A program made the translations under genes and the position numbers. Below, piece by piece: positions 7,794 through 16,361 of a DNA stretch of 64,000 nucleotides (the stretch's first letter is position 1; the number at the start of each line of letters is the position of its first letter). This DNA comes from Microbacterium sp. B35-30 (GTDB lineage: Bacteria > Actinomycetota > Actinomycetes > Actinomycetales > Microbacteriaceae). Below the pieces are notes generated by a model. It was given only the letters and a program-made list of their open reading frames with translations. It ran no database searches and had not been told where the DNA came from. Location of the stretch: the NCBI RefSeq assembly GCF_010634855.1, contig NZ_MWLQ01000006.1:59924-123923 (forward strand), in the 5' to 3' direction.

Positions 7794-9596
7794 TCAGCTG
7801 AAGGTGCCCGCCAGTGCGGCGATCGCCTGCGCCAGGTCGGAATCGGCACCCGCGCCCGATTTGCGCGCAGCATTGGCCAGGTGGTCGAGGACCGACTGGT
7901 CATTGCCCTTGGCGGCGAGCGCCTCGGCCTTGTCGAGGTGCCCGCGCACCTCGCTCAGCGCCTTGCCCGTGAGCGTCCCTGCGCGCTCCGCCTGGTCGAC
8001 GTAGGAGCGCACGACAGCGAAGCTCGGCGCGTGCACGAGCGTCGTCTGCAGCTGGGCGTTGAACTCGCTCAGCTGGATCTCACCGGCCGCCGCGATCTCG
8101 TTCGCCGACATCATCGCGCTCGGCGTGAGCCCGAGCGTCTCGAAGCCGCGCGCGATCTCGCTGCCGAGCACATTGCCGTTGTACCAGTACGTCGACCAGT
8201 AGCCGCCGAGATTCAACCCGGTCGCATTGGGCTCGTCGATCGGGCCGCGGTCGAGGTAGGCGATCTCGACCGGGTTCGCGGTGTCGGTGAAGTCGATCAC
8301 CGAGACGCCGCCCTGGTACCAGGCCTGCACGAGGATGTCGCGACCGGGCACCGGAACGATCGACCCGTTGTGGGCGACGCAGTTCTCCTGCGTGGTCTGC
8401 ACGGCCGGGAGCTTGTAGTAGCTCGCGAACTGCAGCTTGCCGTCGACGATGTCGAACAGGGCGTCGGCGCCCCACTGGGGTTGATCGGTCTCACGGCAGC
8501 GCGCTGACGTGCCGCCGCCCCACTCGTCGGTGAAGATGACCTTGGTGCCGTCGTTGTTGAACGTCGCGGAGTGCCAGTACGAGAAGTTCGGGTCGGAGAC
8601 CGCATCCAGCCGCACCGGGTTCGCCGGGTCGGAGATGTCGATCAGGATGCCGTTGCCCTGGCACGCACCGGCGGCCAGGCCGATCTCGGGGTAGGCCGTG
8701 ATGTCGTGGCACGTGTTGGTGTTCGGCAACGGGCTGTAGGGCGTGCCCGACGGGTGCAGTGTGCCGGACAGCGTGTTCTGCAGACCGTTGAAGGCGCCGG
8801 TGTCGGGGTCGGAGAAGATGCGCGGCTGGTTCACGATCGCCGCGGTCGCTGGTGCTGCGAGCGGCACCTTGATGACGTCGATCCGCCACTGCGTGGGGTT
8901 GCCCTCCGTGATGGGCGCCTGCGTGTTCGACGACACGCTCTCGCACCCGGCGAGCTCCAGCGGCGAACGCACGTTCGATGTGCCCGAGTTGTAGATGTAG
9001 ATGTTCGCAGGGTCGTCGGGATCGGTGACGAGCGTGTGCGTGTGCGAGCCGCGGCAGGTCTGCACGCCCGGCAGCTGCACCGGGTTGTCGATGTCGGTGA
9101 TGTCGAAGATGCGCACGCCGCGGAACCGCTCGAGGTTGACGGCCCCGGGTGCTCCCTGCGTCCCGCAGTCGATGCGGCCGCGGGTCTCTTCGACCGACAT
9201 GAACAGCAGGTTCCCGTAGACCGATACGTCACCCTGGCCGCCGGGACACACGAACGAGTTCCGCAGCGTCGGGGCCGCGGCATCCGTCACGTCGTAGACC
9301 TGGAAGCCGTTGAAGTTGCCGACGACGGCGTGGTCGCCGGTGAAGGCGAGGTCGGAGTTGACGAAGCCGAAGTTGCCCGGAGGGGCGTCGAACGGAGCGA
9401 CGCGGGGGAGGCTTGCGAGCAGCTCGATGTTGCTCGCGGCGAGGCCGGCGTCGAAGTATCCGGGAGCGAGCCCCTCGCGGGGGTCGTCCTCGGCGGCTGC
9501 TGCGGTGGCGCTCATCAGCGACGCGCCGAGCAGGAGGGCTCCTGCTGCGGCGAGCGTGCGCTTGCGCCATCGCGTGGGTTGGCGGGTGAACTTCAT
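7794..9596 (-). CDS. Secreted LVIVD-repeat beta-propeller protein, copy 2
   Basis: A 600-residue paralogue of the 4984-6765 product. It starts at 9596 (MKFTRQPTRWRKR) with GAGAGGGG eight bases upstream. A signal peptide covers residues about 14-33 (ATAAAAEDD). The same LVIVD strands recur: GFQVYDVTDAAAPTL, GVRIFDITDIDNPVQ, GILIDISDPANPVRL, VSVIDFTDTANPVEI. The cysteine-containing CRGSHTHT and ENCVAHNGS segments are kept, as is the FIMAH-like helical tail. It differs mainly in a central insertion of about 15 residues and in the first strand. The near-identical architecture and adjacency mean the pair arose by local duplication. Confidence 0.85.
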   Translation of the reverse strand: MKFTRQPTRWRKRTLAAAGALLLGASLMSATAAAAEDDPREGLAPGYFDAGLAASNIELLASLPRVAPFDAPPGNFGFVNSDLAFTGDHAVVGNFNGFQVYDVTDAAAPTLRNSFVCPGGQGDVSVYGNLLFMSVEETRGRIDCGTQGAPGAVNLERFRGVRIFDITDIDNPVQLPGVQTCRGSHTHTLVTDPDDPANIYIYNSGTSNVRSPLELAGCESVSSNTQAPITEGNPTQWRIDVIKVPLAAPATAAIVNQPRIFSDPDTGAFNGLQNTLSGTLHPSGTPYSPLPNTNTCHDITAYPEIGLAAGACQGNGILIDISDPANPVRLDAVSDPNFSYWHSATFNNDGTKVIFTDEWGGGTSARCRETDQPQWGADALFDIVDGKLQFASYYKLPAVQTTQENCVAHNGSIVPVPGRDILVQAWYQGGVSVIDFTDTANPVEIAYLDRGPIDEPNATGLNLGGYWSTYWYNGNVLGSEIARGFETLGLTPSAMMSANEIAAAGEIQLSEFNAQLQTTLVHAPSFAVVRSYVDQAERAGTLTGKALSEVRGHLDKAEALAAKGNDQSVLDHLANAARKSGAGADSDLAQAIAALAGTFS

Positions 9597-9949
9597 CGGT
9601 CGTACCCCTCTCACTGCGCTGGAAACGAACACCTCCGGCAGGAGTCCTCGCGCACGACGACGTGCGAGGGGGCAGGCCCTGGGGGAGGCCGTTGATCGGA
9701 ATCTATCGGGTCGCGGAGCCGCTGGCTAGGACCGGTTACAGCACAATTCGGGTAGGGCCGTCGGTCCCGGCGGAGCGTTCTGCGAACGCGGTCGTCACCC
9801 TGGTGAGCGCTGTGCTCACCGAGGTGATGCGTGCTGCGATCGCTCGACGGATGCTGCGAGGGCAGAGCCTGAGACCGCGATGGCGGCGGAGCGCGCGATG
9901 GGTGGGCGCACTCCGGGTGGCCGCCCCGCCCGCTCGCTACAGTGAACGC
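9597..9949. other. 353-bp intergenic region without a convincing gene
   Basis: This region separates the divergent LVIVD copy 2 and ACT-domain genes. It holds a perfect 7-bp hairpin, GGTGAGC/GCTCACC, at 9802-9820 and the TACAGT -10 box at 9938-9943 of the next gene. Open frames in it lack a ribosome site and coding bias, and I see no gene. Confidence 0.6.
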
Positions 9950-10462
9950 ATGACGACGTTCGTGCTCACCGTGGTCGGCGACGACCGGTCAGGACTCGTG
10001 GCGGCGGTCGCGGACGTCGTCGGAGACCACGGCGGGAATTGGGAGAACAGCCAGCTCGCCGAGTTGTCGGGCGCCTTCGCTGGCATCATCGAGGTGTCGG
10101 TCCCCGCCGAGCGCGCCGAGGAGCTGCGGGCGGCGCTCACCGAGCTCGAGGGTCTACTCAAGGTCACGGTGCACCCCGGCGCCGAAGAGCCGCCGAGAGC
10201 CCCGGCCCGCGCGCTCACGCTGCAGGTGATCGGAAACGACCATCCCGGCATCGTCCGCGACATCTCCGCTGTGCTGCGCAACCACGACGTCTCGATCGAC
10301 CACCTCACGACGCGCACCGCAGAGGCGGCCATGTACGGCGGACGGCTCTTCGAGGCGACGGTCGTCGCCCGGGTTCCGGCATCCGTCGATCTCGATGCCC
10401 TCACCGGCGAGCTCGAGCGCCTGGCGACCGAGATCCAGGTCGACGTCACGCTCGCCCCCTGA
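9950..10462 (+). CDS. Double ACT-domain protein (GcvR-like)
   Basis: A 170-residue cytoplasmic protein made of two ACT domains: residues about 1-75 (TTFVLTVVGDDRSGLVAAVA, with GNWENSQLAELSGAFAGII) and about 88-168 (LTLQVIGNDHPGIVRDISAV). Both have the D-R/H-x-G-L/I turn that binds amino acids at ACT interfaces. This is the arrangement of the glycine cleavage repressor-type family; in Actinobacteria the target is not known. ATG at 9950 follows TACAGT with a 6-nt gap, so the message is probably leaderless; the frame open further upstream is not used. Confidence 0.85.
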   Translation: MTTFVLTVVGDDRSGLVAAVADVVGDHGGNWENSQLAELSGAFAGIIEVSVPAERAEELRAALTELEGLLKVTVHPGAEEPPRAPARALTLQVIGNDHPGIVRDISAVLRNHDVSIDHLTTRTAEAAMYGGRLFEATVVARVPASVDLDALTGELERLATEIQVDVTLAP

Positions 10463-10499
10463 GCCCCGGGTTGCGGACGAGCCGTTCCCGGGCCGTGGG

Positions 10500-13400
10500 T
10501 CAGGAGAGGTCGCGGAGGCGCGCGGTGAGCCCGGTGCCGTCGCCCGCACGCCGCTCGTAGCCGACGGCGATGATGAGCAGGACCGCGCCCACGACCGACA
10601 GCGTGATCCACCACGGCATCGCCTCGATGCCGCGGCCGATCTGCACCATGAACGCGAGCACGTTCTCGATCGGCAGCACGACGATGCCGATGAGGAACGG
10701 CGCGGCGAGGCGCTGGGTGGCGCCGACGAGGATCGCCACGAGTGCGATGGCCATGACGAGGATCGCCCGCCAGGTCCGCGGATCGGTGTAGGTCGCGGCG
10801 ACCGAGGCGCTCAGCATCGTCACGAGCCCTGGCGCGAGCAGCGGCCACGATCCGGTCCAGCCGGCGGGCCACGCGGTGATCGACCTGATCGGCGCCTCCA
10901 CCATGGGTCGGCGCAGCGCCAGCGCACCGGCGGTGAGGAGGAACAGGCCGAGGGGCAGCGAGAACCACTCCACGCGCAGGTCGCGAGGACTCCACGCGAC
11001 CACCGCCGTCACGAACGACACGGCGAACAGGAACCACACCGGCGGCAGCCCGGTCGGCCCGCGCAGGCCGCGGGCCGCGACCGCCACCATCAGCGTCAGG
11101 AAGCCGAGCAGCAGCGCCCACATCGTCCAGATGACGAACCAGTCCCGCTCGATCGCCGGCCAGGTCGCCACACCGAGGATCAGGACGGCCGGAGCGCCGA
11201 GCCACCGCGTATCGGCGAGCAGCGACCCCGCGGGCGCGCCTGGGCGCAGGGCGCGCGCCGCGCTCGCCGCAGCCCCGCCGCCGATCAGGCCGAACAGGAG
11301 CGCCGCGACGACGACCGGGTCGGTGGGCGCGGTGTCGAGGCCGGTGCTCCACCGCACGCCCTGCGCCGCGGCGGCCGTCGCGGCGACGATGGCGACGGCG
11401 AGCGTCGGGGTGCGCAGCGCGCGGAGCCGGCGCACGCGGGGTGCGGACGCGCGCGTGACGATGACGGATGCCGACACCAGCACCCACGCGGCGGCCACCA
11501 GTGCGTACGCCCGGGCGGGGAAGCCGGCCTCGATCGAGAGCGCCGGGACTGTGACATCCGTCCGGTCCAGGGCCAGCGCGACCAGCACCGGCACCACCGC
11601 GATCGCCAGCCCGGCGGCGTACAGGCCCACGGCGCGGCGACCGCGCGCCGTGAGTACCGCGGCGACGATCGAGGCCCCGAGGGCCGGCGGCAGCAGGTAG
11701 GGCTCGAGCCCGGTGACGCCGGCGATGCCCCACGCGCTCCACAGCGCGCCGGTGAACGCCGCGCCGGCGAGCGGCCACGCGTAGCGGCGCGGGGCGGTGA
11801 GGGCGGTCGCGGCGAACCCGACGCCCAGGATCAACAGCACGAGCAGGGTCGTCGGCAGCCCGGCCGACGTCCGGACGAGCGAGAGCGCGACGGCGATCGC
11901 AGCCGTGAGGAGCGCGGATGCCTCGACAGCCAGCCCTGCGGCGCGCGCCTGCGCGTGCGGCAGCCGGCGGCCGAGCGCGTCGCCGATCAGGTCGGCCGAC
12001 GCGAGCACGCCGGCGACGATCGCGGCGATGATCGGGAGCACGACCGGCGATCCGCTCATCGGCAGGAGCTGAGCGCCGAGGCAGACCGCCACCACCGCGA
12101 CGGCGGGCACGAGCGTCGCGGCGGCGAATGTGCGTACGACGACTCCCAGGCCCTCGCGCTTCGTGGTGACGAGGGTGAGCGCCAGGCCGAAGATCACGGC
12201 GGTCGACAGCGCCGTCCAGCCGCTCCGCTCGAACACCACCTGCAGCACGCCGATCGCGAAGGGCACCGCCGTCACGACCAGCACGGCGTACCACTCGCGC
12301 GACGGCACGCGTCGGGCGAACGTCACCGCGATGGCGACCGCGCCGGCGGCGCACGTGGTGAGGCACACCACGACGAGGGGATCCGCGCCGGCCCGGCCGA
12401 GTGCGGTGGCGAGCACCACCAGCGCGTACGCGAATCCGACGCCGACGTGCACGAACCGTGCCGCCCGCGGCACGGTGAGAGCGAGCACGCCGATCGACGC
12501 GACGACCGCCGCGCCGGCCCAGACGGTGAGGTCGTCCTCCCGCCACGACAGCACCGCTGCGAACACGACCGTCGCGTGCGCGCCGGCGACGAGCGGCATG
12601 CGCACGGCGGCCGAGGCTCCCCGCAGCCCGCTGGTGACGACGGCGCCCGCGGTGACGGCGGCGACGAGCCCGAGCGCGACGCGCGCCCACACCTCGAGTC
12701 CCGGCAGCGACAGCACCGTGAGGAAGGCGAGCACCGCGTACCAGGCGCCGAGGAACCCGAGCCATCGCGTGCCGAGCGGCTGCGGCATCCATTCTCCGCC
12801 GGGGTCTGCTGCGAGCGACGTGCCACCCAACGCGGCGTCGACGGGTACGGCGATTCGGCGGCCCGACGCCGCCCCAAACCCGTGGGGGGTGGATGCCGCG
12901 ACATCGGCTGCGGCCGTGGGCACGTGGTCGCGCCGCGTGAGGGCGGCGAACGCGGCGAGCGACAGCGCGAGGGCGGCGAGCCCCGCCGTCAGTCCGATCG
13001 CGTTGCCGGGCAGCAGGAACATGCGGTCGGTGGAGGAGCTCGCGAGGGCACCCGCGAGCGACAGGAGCGCCGTGAGCGTCGGGATGGCGGCGATCACTGC
13101 GACGACGGCGACCGCGCCGATGAACAGGGCTCCGCGTGCGACGACGCGATGCAGCGGTGTGGCCGCGCCGACGGCGACGAGTCCGACGCCGGCGGCGACG
13201 GGGAACGCCGCGAACCAGGTGCCGACCCCGAGCGGCGGCATCGCGATCGGCAGCACGGTCGTCGCGCCGACGATCGCCGCGCCGGCGACTCCGCTCCAGA
13301 GCCGGCCGGCGGGGTGGTGCGCCGAAGCGACGGCGATCGCCGCGATCGACGCCAGGGTGGCGCTCGCCAGGTACGCGGTCGGAACGGCGGTGGCGGCATC

Positions 13401-14348
13401 CGTCTCCCACACCGTGACCAGTGCGGCGGCCGCGAAGCCGAACTGCGCGACCGTCAGCGTCGTTCGCTCGGCCGTGAGTGGGCCGAACCCGGCGGATCCG
13501 CGTGCGGCGAGGGCCACCAGTGCGCTGGCAGCGGCGGCCGACGCGAGGCAGCCCGCGGTGGTGGCGAGCGCCGAGTCCGCGCCCAGGGCGAGCAGGAGCG
13601 GAACGAAGGCGAGCGCGAGCAGGCCGGTCCAGAGCCAGGCACGGATGCCGGCGCGCGGGCCGAGCGCCGCGAGCGCGCCGCCCGCGATCAGCGTCGCGAG
13701 CGCGGTTAAGACCCAGCCGTTCGACTCCGGCGGCAGCAGCGGAAGCGCCGCGGTGACCGTGAGCGCGAGGAAGACGACGCCGAGGGCGCCGATCGCCTCG
13801 GCCGAGAACCGCAGCCCCCGTCGAGCGAGGAGTGCGGAGCCGCCGAGGAATGCCGCCGCGATCGTGCCGATGATCGCCGCGCGCGGCCACGGGTCGGCGA
13901 GGTCGGGGTTGAAGAACGTGAACACCACCGCGGCGACGGCCACGAGCGCCGCCCCGGCCACGGCGAGGACGGACTGCACCGTGGCGGACGCCCGCGCTGC
14001 GCCCGCGTACACGTCGCTGGGGCCGGGCGACGGCGAGGCAGCGGAGGCGGCGTGCTGCGGCGCGGTGTCCGCGGCTTCGGTCGCGGCGCTCGCCGGCGCC
14101 GAGATCGGGACGAGGGGCACCTGCGCGAGCAGAGCCTGCCGTGCGCGCAGCGCGTCGGCCGCCCTCCGAGACGCCAGCCAGAGGTCGCGGCCGATGGTGC
14201 CGGCGAAGTCCGCGCCGCACGCGGGGCAGCGCTGGTCGTCGACGACCCCCGTGGCGCAGACCGGGCAGCGTGCGACATCGAGCAGCTCGGCGATCGCCGT
14301 GTCGCTCCAGGCGTGCGTGCGCCGCGCGCTCGCCGTTGCGGCACTCAC
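10500..14348 (-). CDS. Very large multipass membrane protein with N-terminal zinc ribbon
   Basis: A 1282-residue protein. Residues about 27-45 contain CPVCATG then CPACGAD, a four-cysteine zinc-ribbon-like knuckle. After a short helical linker (about 60-120, rich in Ala, Pro and Ser) come more than thirty hydrophobic segments separated by very short loops, to the C-terminus. I see no ATP-binding or transport signature and cannot assign a function. GTG at 14348 overlaps the stop of the XRE gene by 4 bases (GTGA), so translation is probably coupled to it. GC3 is extremely high, which opens long antisense frames that should be ignored. Confidence 0.8.
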   Translation of the reverse strand: MSAATASARRTHAWSDTAIAELLDVARCPVCATGVVDDQRCPACGADFAGTIGRDLWLASRRAADALRARQALLAQVPLVPISAPASAATEAADTAPQHAASAASPSPGPSDVYAGAARASATVQSVLAVAGAALVAVAAVVFTFFNPDLADPWPRAAIIGTIAAAFLGGSALLARRGLRFSAEAIGALGVVFLALTVTAALPLLPPESNGWVLTALATLIAGGALAALGPRAGIRAWLWTGLLALAFVPLLLALGADSALATTAGCLASAAAASALVALAARGSAGFGPLTAERTTLTVAQFGFAAAALVTVWETDAATAVPTAYLASATLASIAAIAVASAHHPAGRLWSGVAGAAIVGATTVLPIAMPPLGVGTWFAAFPVAAGVGLVAVGAATPLHRVVARGALFIGAVAVVAVIAAIPTLTALLSLAGALASSSTDRMFLLPGNAIGLTAGLAALALSLAAFAALTRRDHVPTAAADVAASTPHGFGAASGRRIAVPVDAALGGTSLAADPGGEWMPQPLGTRWLGFLGAWYAVLAFLTVLSLPGLEVWARVALGLVAAVTAGAVVTSGLRGASAAVRMPLVAGAHATVVFAAVLSWREDDLTVWAGAAVVASIGVLALTVPRAARFVHVGVGFAYALVVLATALGRAGADPLVVVCLTTCAAGAVAIAVTFARRVPSREWYAVLVVTAVPFAIGVLQVVFERSGWTALSTAVIFGLALTLVTTKREGLGVVVRTFAAATLVPAVAVVAVCLGAQLLPMSGSPVVLPIIAAIVAGVLASADLIGDALGRRLPHAQARAAGLAVEASALLTAAIAVALSLVRTSAGLPTTLLVLLILGVGFAATALTAPRRYAWPLAGAAFTGALWSAWGIAGVTGLEPYLLPPALGASIVAAVLTARGRRAVGLYAAGLAIAVVPVLVALALDRTDVTVPALSIEAGFPARAYALVAAAWVLVSASVIVTRASAPRVRRLRALRTPTLAVAIVAATAAAAQGVRWSTGLDTAPTDPVVVAALLFGLIGGGAAASAARALRPGAPAGSLLADTRWLGAPAVLILGVATWPAIERDWFVIWTMWALLLGFLTLMVAVAARGLRGPTGLPPVWFLFAVSFVTAVVAWSPRDLRVEWFSLPLGLFLLTAGALALRRPMVEAPIRSITAWPAGWTGSWPLLAPGLVTMLSASVAATYTDPRTWRAILVMAIALVAILVGATQRLAAPFLIGIVVLPIENVLAFMVQIGRGIEAMPWWITLSVVGAVLLIIAVGYERRAGDGTGLTARLRDLS

Positions 14349-14590
14349 GCGTCACCCTCTCTCACGGCGATGGCCGCCGGATGGTCGTCGGGCACCCATT
14401 CGAGGATGTCGCCCGGCTGACACTCGAGCACCCGGCAGATGGCGTCCAGGGTCGTGAAGCGCACCGCCTTCGCGCGCCCGTTCTTGAGCACCGAGACGTT
14501 GGCGGGGGTGATGTCGATCGCCGCCGCGAAGTCGGTGACAGACATCTTCTTCTTCGCCAGCTGCACGTCGAGGGTGATGATGATCGGCAT
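14345..14590 (-). CDS. XRE-family HTH regulator (short, Cro/C1 type)
   Basis: An 81-residue DNA-binding protein consisting almost only of the helix-turn-helix: QLAKKKMSVTDFAAAIDITPANVSVLKNGRAKAVRF, then the dimerising tail TLDAICRVLECQPGDILEW. It resembles the small HTH_26 regulators that are typically paired with DUF2975 membrane proteins. It starts with ATG overlapping the DUF2975 stop by one base (TGATG). Its own stop overlaps the next gene start. It probably autoregulates the operon from the promoter motif near 15075. Confidence 0.9.
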   Translation of the reverse strand: MPIIITLDVQLAKKKMSVTDFAAAIDITPANVSVLKNGRAKAVRFTTLDAICRVLECQPGDILEWVPDDHPAAIAVREGDA

Positions 14591-15066
14591 CACACCACCT
14601 CCGAGAGGTCGTGCTCGAGCTGCGAAGCTTTCTGAAGCAGTCCGCGCAGCACGACGAGCAGGAGGGAGAGCCCCGCGCCCACCACGATGCCGAGCAGGCA
14701 CAGCAGGACGATTGACGGCGATCCCGCCGGCGCACTGATGAGGAAGCCGAGGGTCGTGACGATGAGGACCGTGGCGAAGACGACGGCCCACAGGCTGACA
14801 TCCACCCAGACGAATGCGCGCGGCGTGAAGATGCTGTCGGCGCGCACGAGTGTCAGCAGTCGCCAGACGCAGACGAGCACGACCTGGGCGCAGAGGGTGA
14901 AGATCACGCCGATGACGATCCCGGGCACCTCGAGGTAGGCGAGGTACGGGTACATGCCGGCGAGCGATCGCGCCATGCCGGGCAGCACCACCACCTGGCA
15001 GAGGAGCAGCAGGCCGATCAGCACGGCGAGGATCGCCTTCAGGACGACGATCGTTCTGGGGCGCAT
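14590..15066 (-). CDS. DUF2975 membrane protein
   Basis: A 158-residue integral membrane protein with four hydrophobic segments (about 5-25, 42-66, 90-113, 123-145). The loop DSIFTPRAFVWV after the second helix matches the conserved F-x-P-x-N/A region of DUF2975. ATG at 15066 was chosen because the longer frame to 15231 runs through the promoter motif and overlaps the divergent gene. It is the first gene of a three-gene coupled operon (DUF2975, XRE, giant membrane protein). Such DUF2975/XRE pairs are widespread; their signal is unknown. Confidence 0.85.
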   Translation of the reverse strand: MRPRTIVVLKAILAVLIGLLLLCQVVVLPGMARSLAGMYPYLAYLEVPGIVIGVIFTLCAQVVLVCVWRLLTLVRADSIFTPRAFVWVDVSLWAVVFATVLIVTTLGFLISAPAGSPSIVLLCLLGIVVGAGLSLLLVVLRGLLQKASQLEHDLSEVV

Positions 15067-15074
15067 CGGAAACC

Positions 15075-15110
15075 TATCGATAAACGGCAAGGACCTATCG
15101 AGAAACAATA
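15075..15110. promoter_or_regulatory. Two direct TATCGA motifs upstream of DUF2975/XRE operon 1
   Basis: TATCGATAAACG starts at 15075 and TATCGAGAAACAATA at 15096, 21 bp apart, just upstream of the DUF2975 start at 15066. The first motif is identical over 12 bases to one in the second DUF2975/XRE module (47333), so it is probably the operator of these XRE proteins. Confidence 0.55.
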
Positions 15111-15208
15111 GCCTCGGCATCCGTCTCCGGCGCAAGAGGGAAGCCTGAGAACCGCCTGGCAACCGCGGGGGTGGTCGGCGGCGGGCGTGCGGGGTAGCGT
15201 GCGGAGGC

Positions 15209-15772
15209 GTGGGCTCCCTGATGTACTTCAACTCGGCGTCGCTCGACGGCTACATCGCCGGTCCCGACGGGCGGTGGGACTGGGCGAGTCCCGACGCCGA
15301 GGTGCATTCGTTCGTGAACGAGCTGATGGCTCCCGCGACCACGCACCTGCTCGGGCGTCGCGTGTACGAGGTCATGAAGGTGTGGGACGATTTCGCGCTC
15401 GACGACCTGTCTCCCGCCGAGCGCGAGTTCGCGCTGCAGTGGCGCGACGTCGACAAGATCGTCTACTCGCAGTCGCTCGAGTCGGTGTCGACCGGCCGCA
15501 CCGAGCTGCGCTCGCACTTCGATCCCGCGGAGGTCCGGGCGATGACGGATGCCTCGTCCTCACCGATCGGGATCGGCGGCGGGCAGCTCGCCTCGGTGGC
15601 GGCACGCGCCGGCGTGCTCGACGAGGTGCACGTCATCGTGGCGCCGGCGGTCGTCGGCGGCGGCATCCGCTTCCTCGACGAAGGGCTGCGGCTGGATCTG
15701 GAGCTCTTCGACGAGCGCCGCTTCGCGAACGGGTCGGTGTATCTCGGCTACCGCGTGCGGCGGGGGAATTGA
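15209..15772 (+). CDS. Dihydrofolate reductase-family protein (RibD C-terminal domain type)
   Basis: A 187-residue cytoplasmic NADPH-dependent reductase-like protein. MYFNSASLDGYIAGPDG is the usual first strand and substrate loop; LLGRRVYEVM and the near-C-terminal IGIGGGQLASVA (cofactor-binding glycine run) followed by HVIVAPAVVGGG complete the RibD_C fold. These small stand-alone proteins are related to DHFR and to the riboflavin reductase domain, but usually lack proven substrate. GTG at 15209 follows TAGCGT with an 8-nt gap, suggesting a leaderless message. The gene is divergent from the DUF2975 operon. Confidence 0.88.
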   Translation: MGSLMYFNSASLDGYIAGPDGRWDWASPDAEVHSFVNELMAPATTHLLGRRVYEVMKVWDDFALDDLSPAEREFALQWRDVDKIVYSQSLESVSTGRTELRSHFDPAEVRAMTDASSSPIGIGGGQLASVAARAGVLDEVHVIVAPAVVGGGIRFLDEGLRLDLELFDERRFANGSVYLGYRVRRGN

Positions 15773-15773
15773 A

Positions 15774-15808
15774 GAAACCCCCGTGAGTAGAAGCCTCACG
15801 AGGGTTTC
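15774..15808 (+). terminator. Hairpin terminator after DHFR-like gene
   Basis: GAAACCCCCGTGAG pairs with CTCACGAGGGTTTC across a 7-nt loop (one mismatch), beginning right after the stop codon and ending before the tRNA-Phe gene of the opposite strand. Confidence 0.7.
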
Positions 15809-15810
15809 AG

Positions 15811-15883
15811 TGGCTCCGACGGGCGTCGATCCCGTGACCTCACGATTTTCAGTCGTGCGCTCTACCAACTGAGCTACAGAGCC
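15811..15883 (-). tRNA. tRNA-Phe (GAA)
   Basis: A 73-nt cloverleaf on the minus strand: acceptor GGCTCTG/CGGAGCC (one G-T), D arm GCTC...GAGC, anticodon stem CACGA/TCGTG with loop CTGAAAA (anticodon GAA), T arm with GGGATCGACGCCC. Discriminator A. The CCA end is not encoded beyond the discriminator. Confidence 0.97.
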
Positions 15884-15976
15884 GCGCGGCAGCTGTGCGA
15901 GGAATACTCCTCTATACGAGACCTGCCGCGTCCTAGACGAAAGGCCCTCTTCGAAAAAAGGGCCCGTCGCTCGGAG

Positions 15977-16050
15977 CGACCCTGACGGGACTTGAACCCG
16001 CGACCTCCGCCGTGACAGGGCGGCACGCTAACCAACTGCGCTACAGGGCC
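15977..16050 (-). tRNA. tRNA-Asp (GTC)
   Basis: A 74-nt minus-strand cloverleaf: acceptor GGCCCTG/CAGGGTC, anticodon stem CCGCC/GGCGG with loop CTGTCAC (anticodon GTC), T loop with GTTCAAGTC, discriminator G. Between it and tRNA-Phe, a GGCCCT/AGGGCC hairpin near 15942-15967 is followed on the minus strand by TTT and may trim or end transcripts. Confidence 0.97.
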
Positions 16051-16070
16051 ATGCTTTTTAATTGTGGGAG

Positions 16071-16143
16071 TGACCCCAACGGGATTCGAACCCGTGCTAC
16101 CGCCGTGAAAGGGCGGCGTCCTAGGCCGCTAAACGATGGGGCC
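16071..16143 (-). tRNA. tRNA-Glu (TTC)
   Basis: A 73-nt minus-strand cloverleaf: acceptor GGCCCCA/TGGGGTC, anticodon stem CCGCC/GGCGG with loop CTTTCAC (anticodon TTC), T arm GGGTTCGAATCCC. It is the first gene of the Glu-Asp-Phe cluster, which is transcribed leftwards. Confidence 0.97.
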
Positions 16144-16300
16144 GGGTGAACCCTGGGGCTCACTGCCGAGGACCAAGCATACGTAATAGTCCCTCAAAAC
16201 GCCAATCGGGGGCGTGGCGCTCTTGTGGATCACACCATCCGGGCGCACACTGGCCGGGTGACCGCTTCCCGAGGCGGCGGTCGTTATGCGCCACTGGGGG

Positions 16301-16328
16301 TTGCGCATGTTAACGATGTTGCTAGTGT
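16301..16328 (+). promoter_or_regulatory. Promoter of M23 peptidase gene
   Basis: TTGCGC (16301) and TAGTGT (16323) are spaced by 16 bp in an AT-richer stretch that contains GTTAAC, 34 bp before the GTG start of the peptidase gene. Confidence 0.5.
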
Positions 16329-16361
16329 GAAACGAGTTGACGCCGCGAGGGGAGGGACCCG

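Noticed and set aside
9937..14355. A 1472-residue open frame overlapping the membrane-protein gene in another frame, and an 1104-residue antisense frame at 10395-13709
   Set aside because: Both are rich in Arg, Ala, Gly and Pro without hydrophobic or motif structure, as expected for shadows of a very high-GC3 gene. The chosen frame has a ribbon motif and clean membrane segments.
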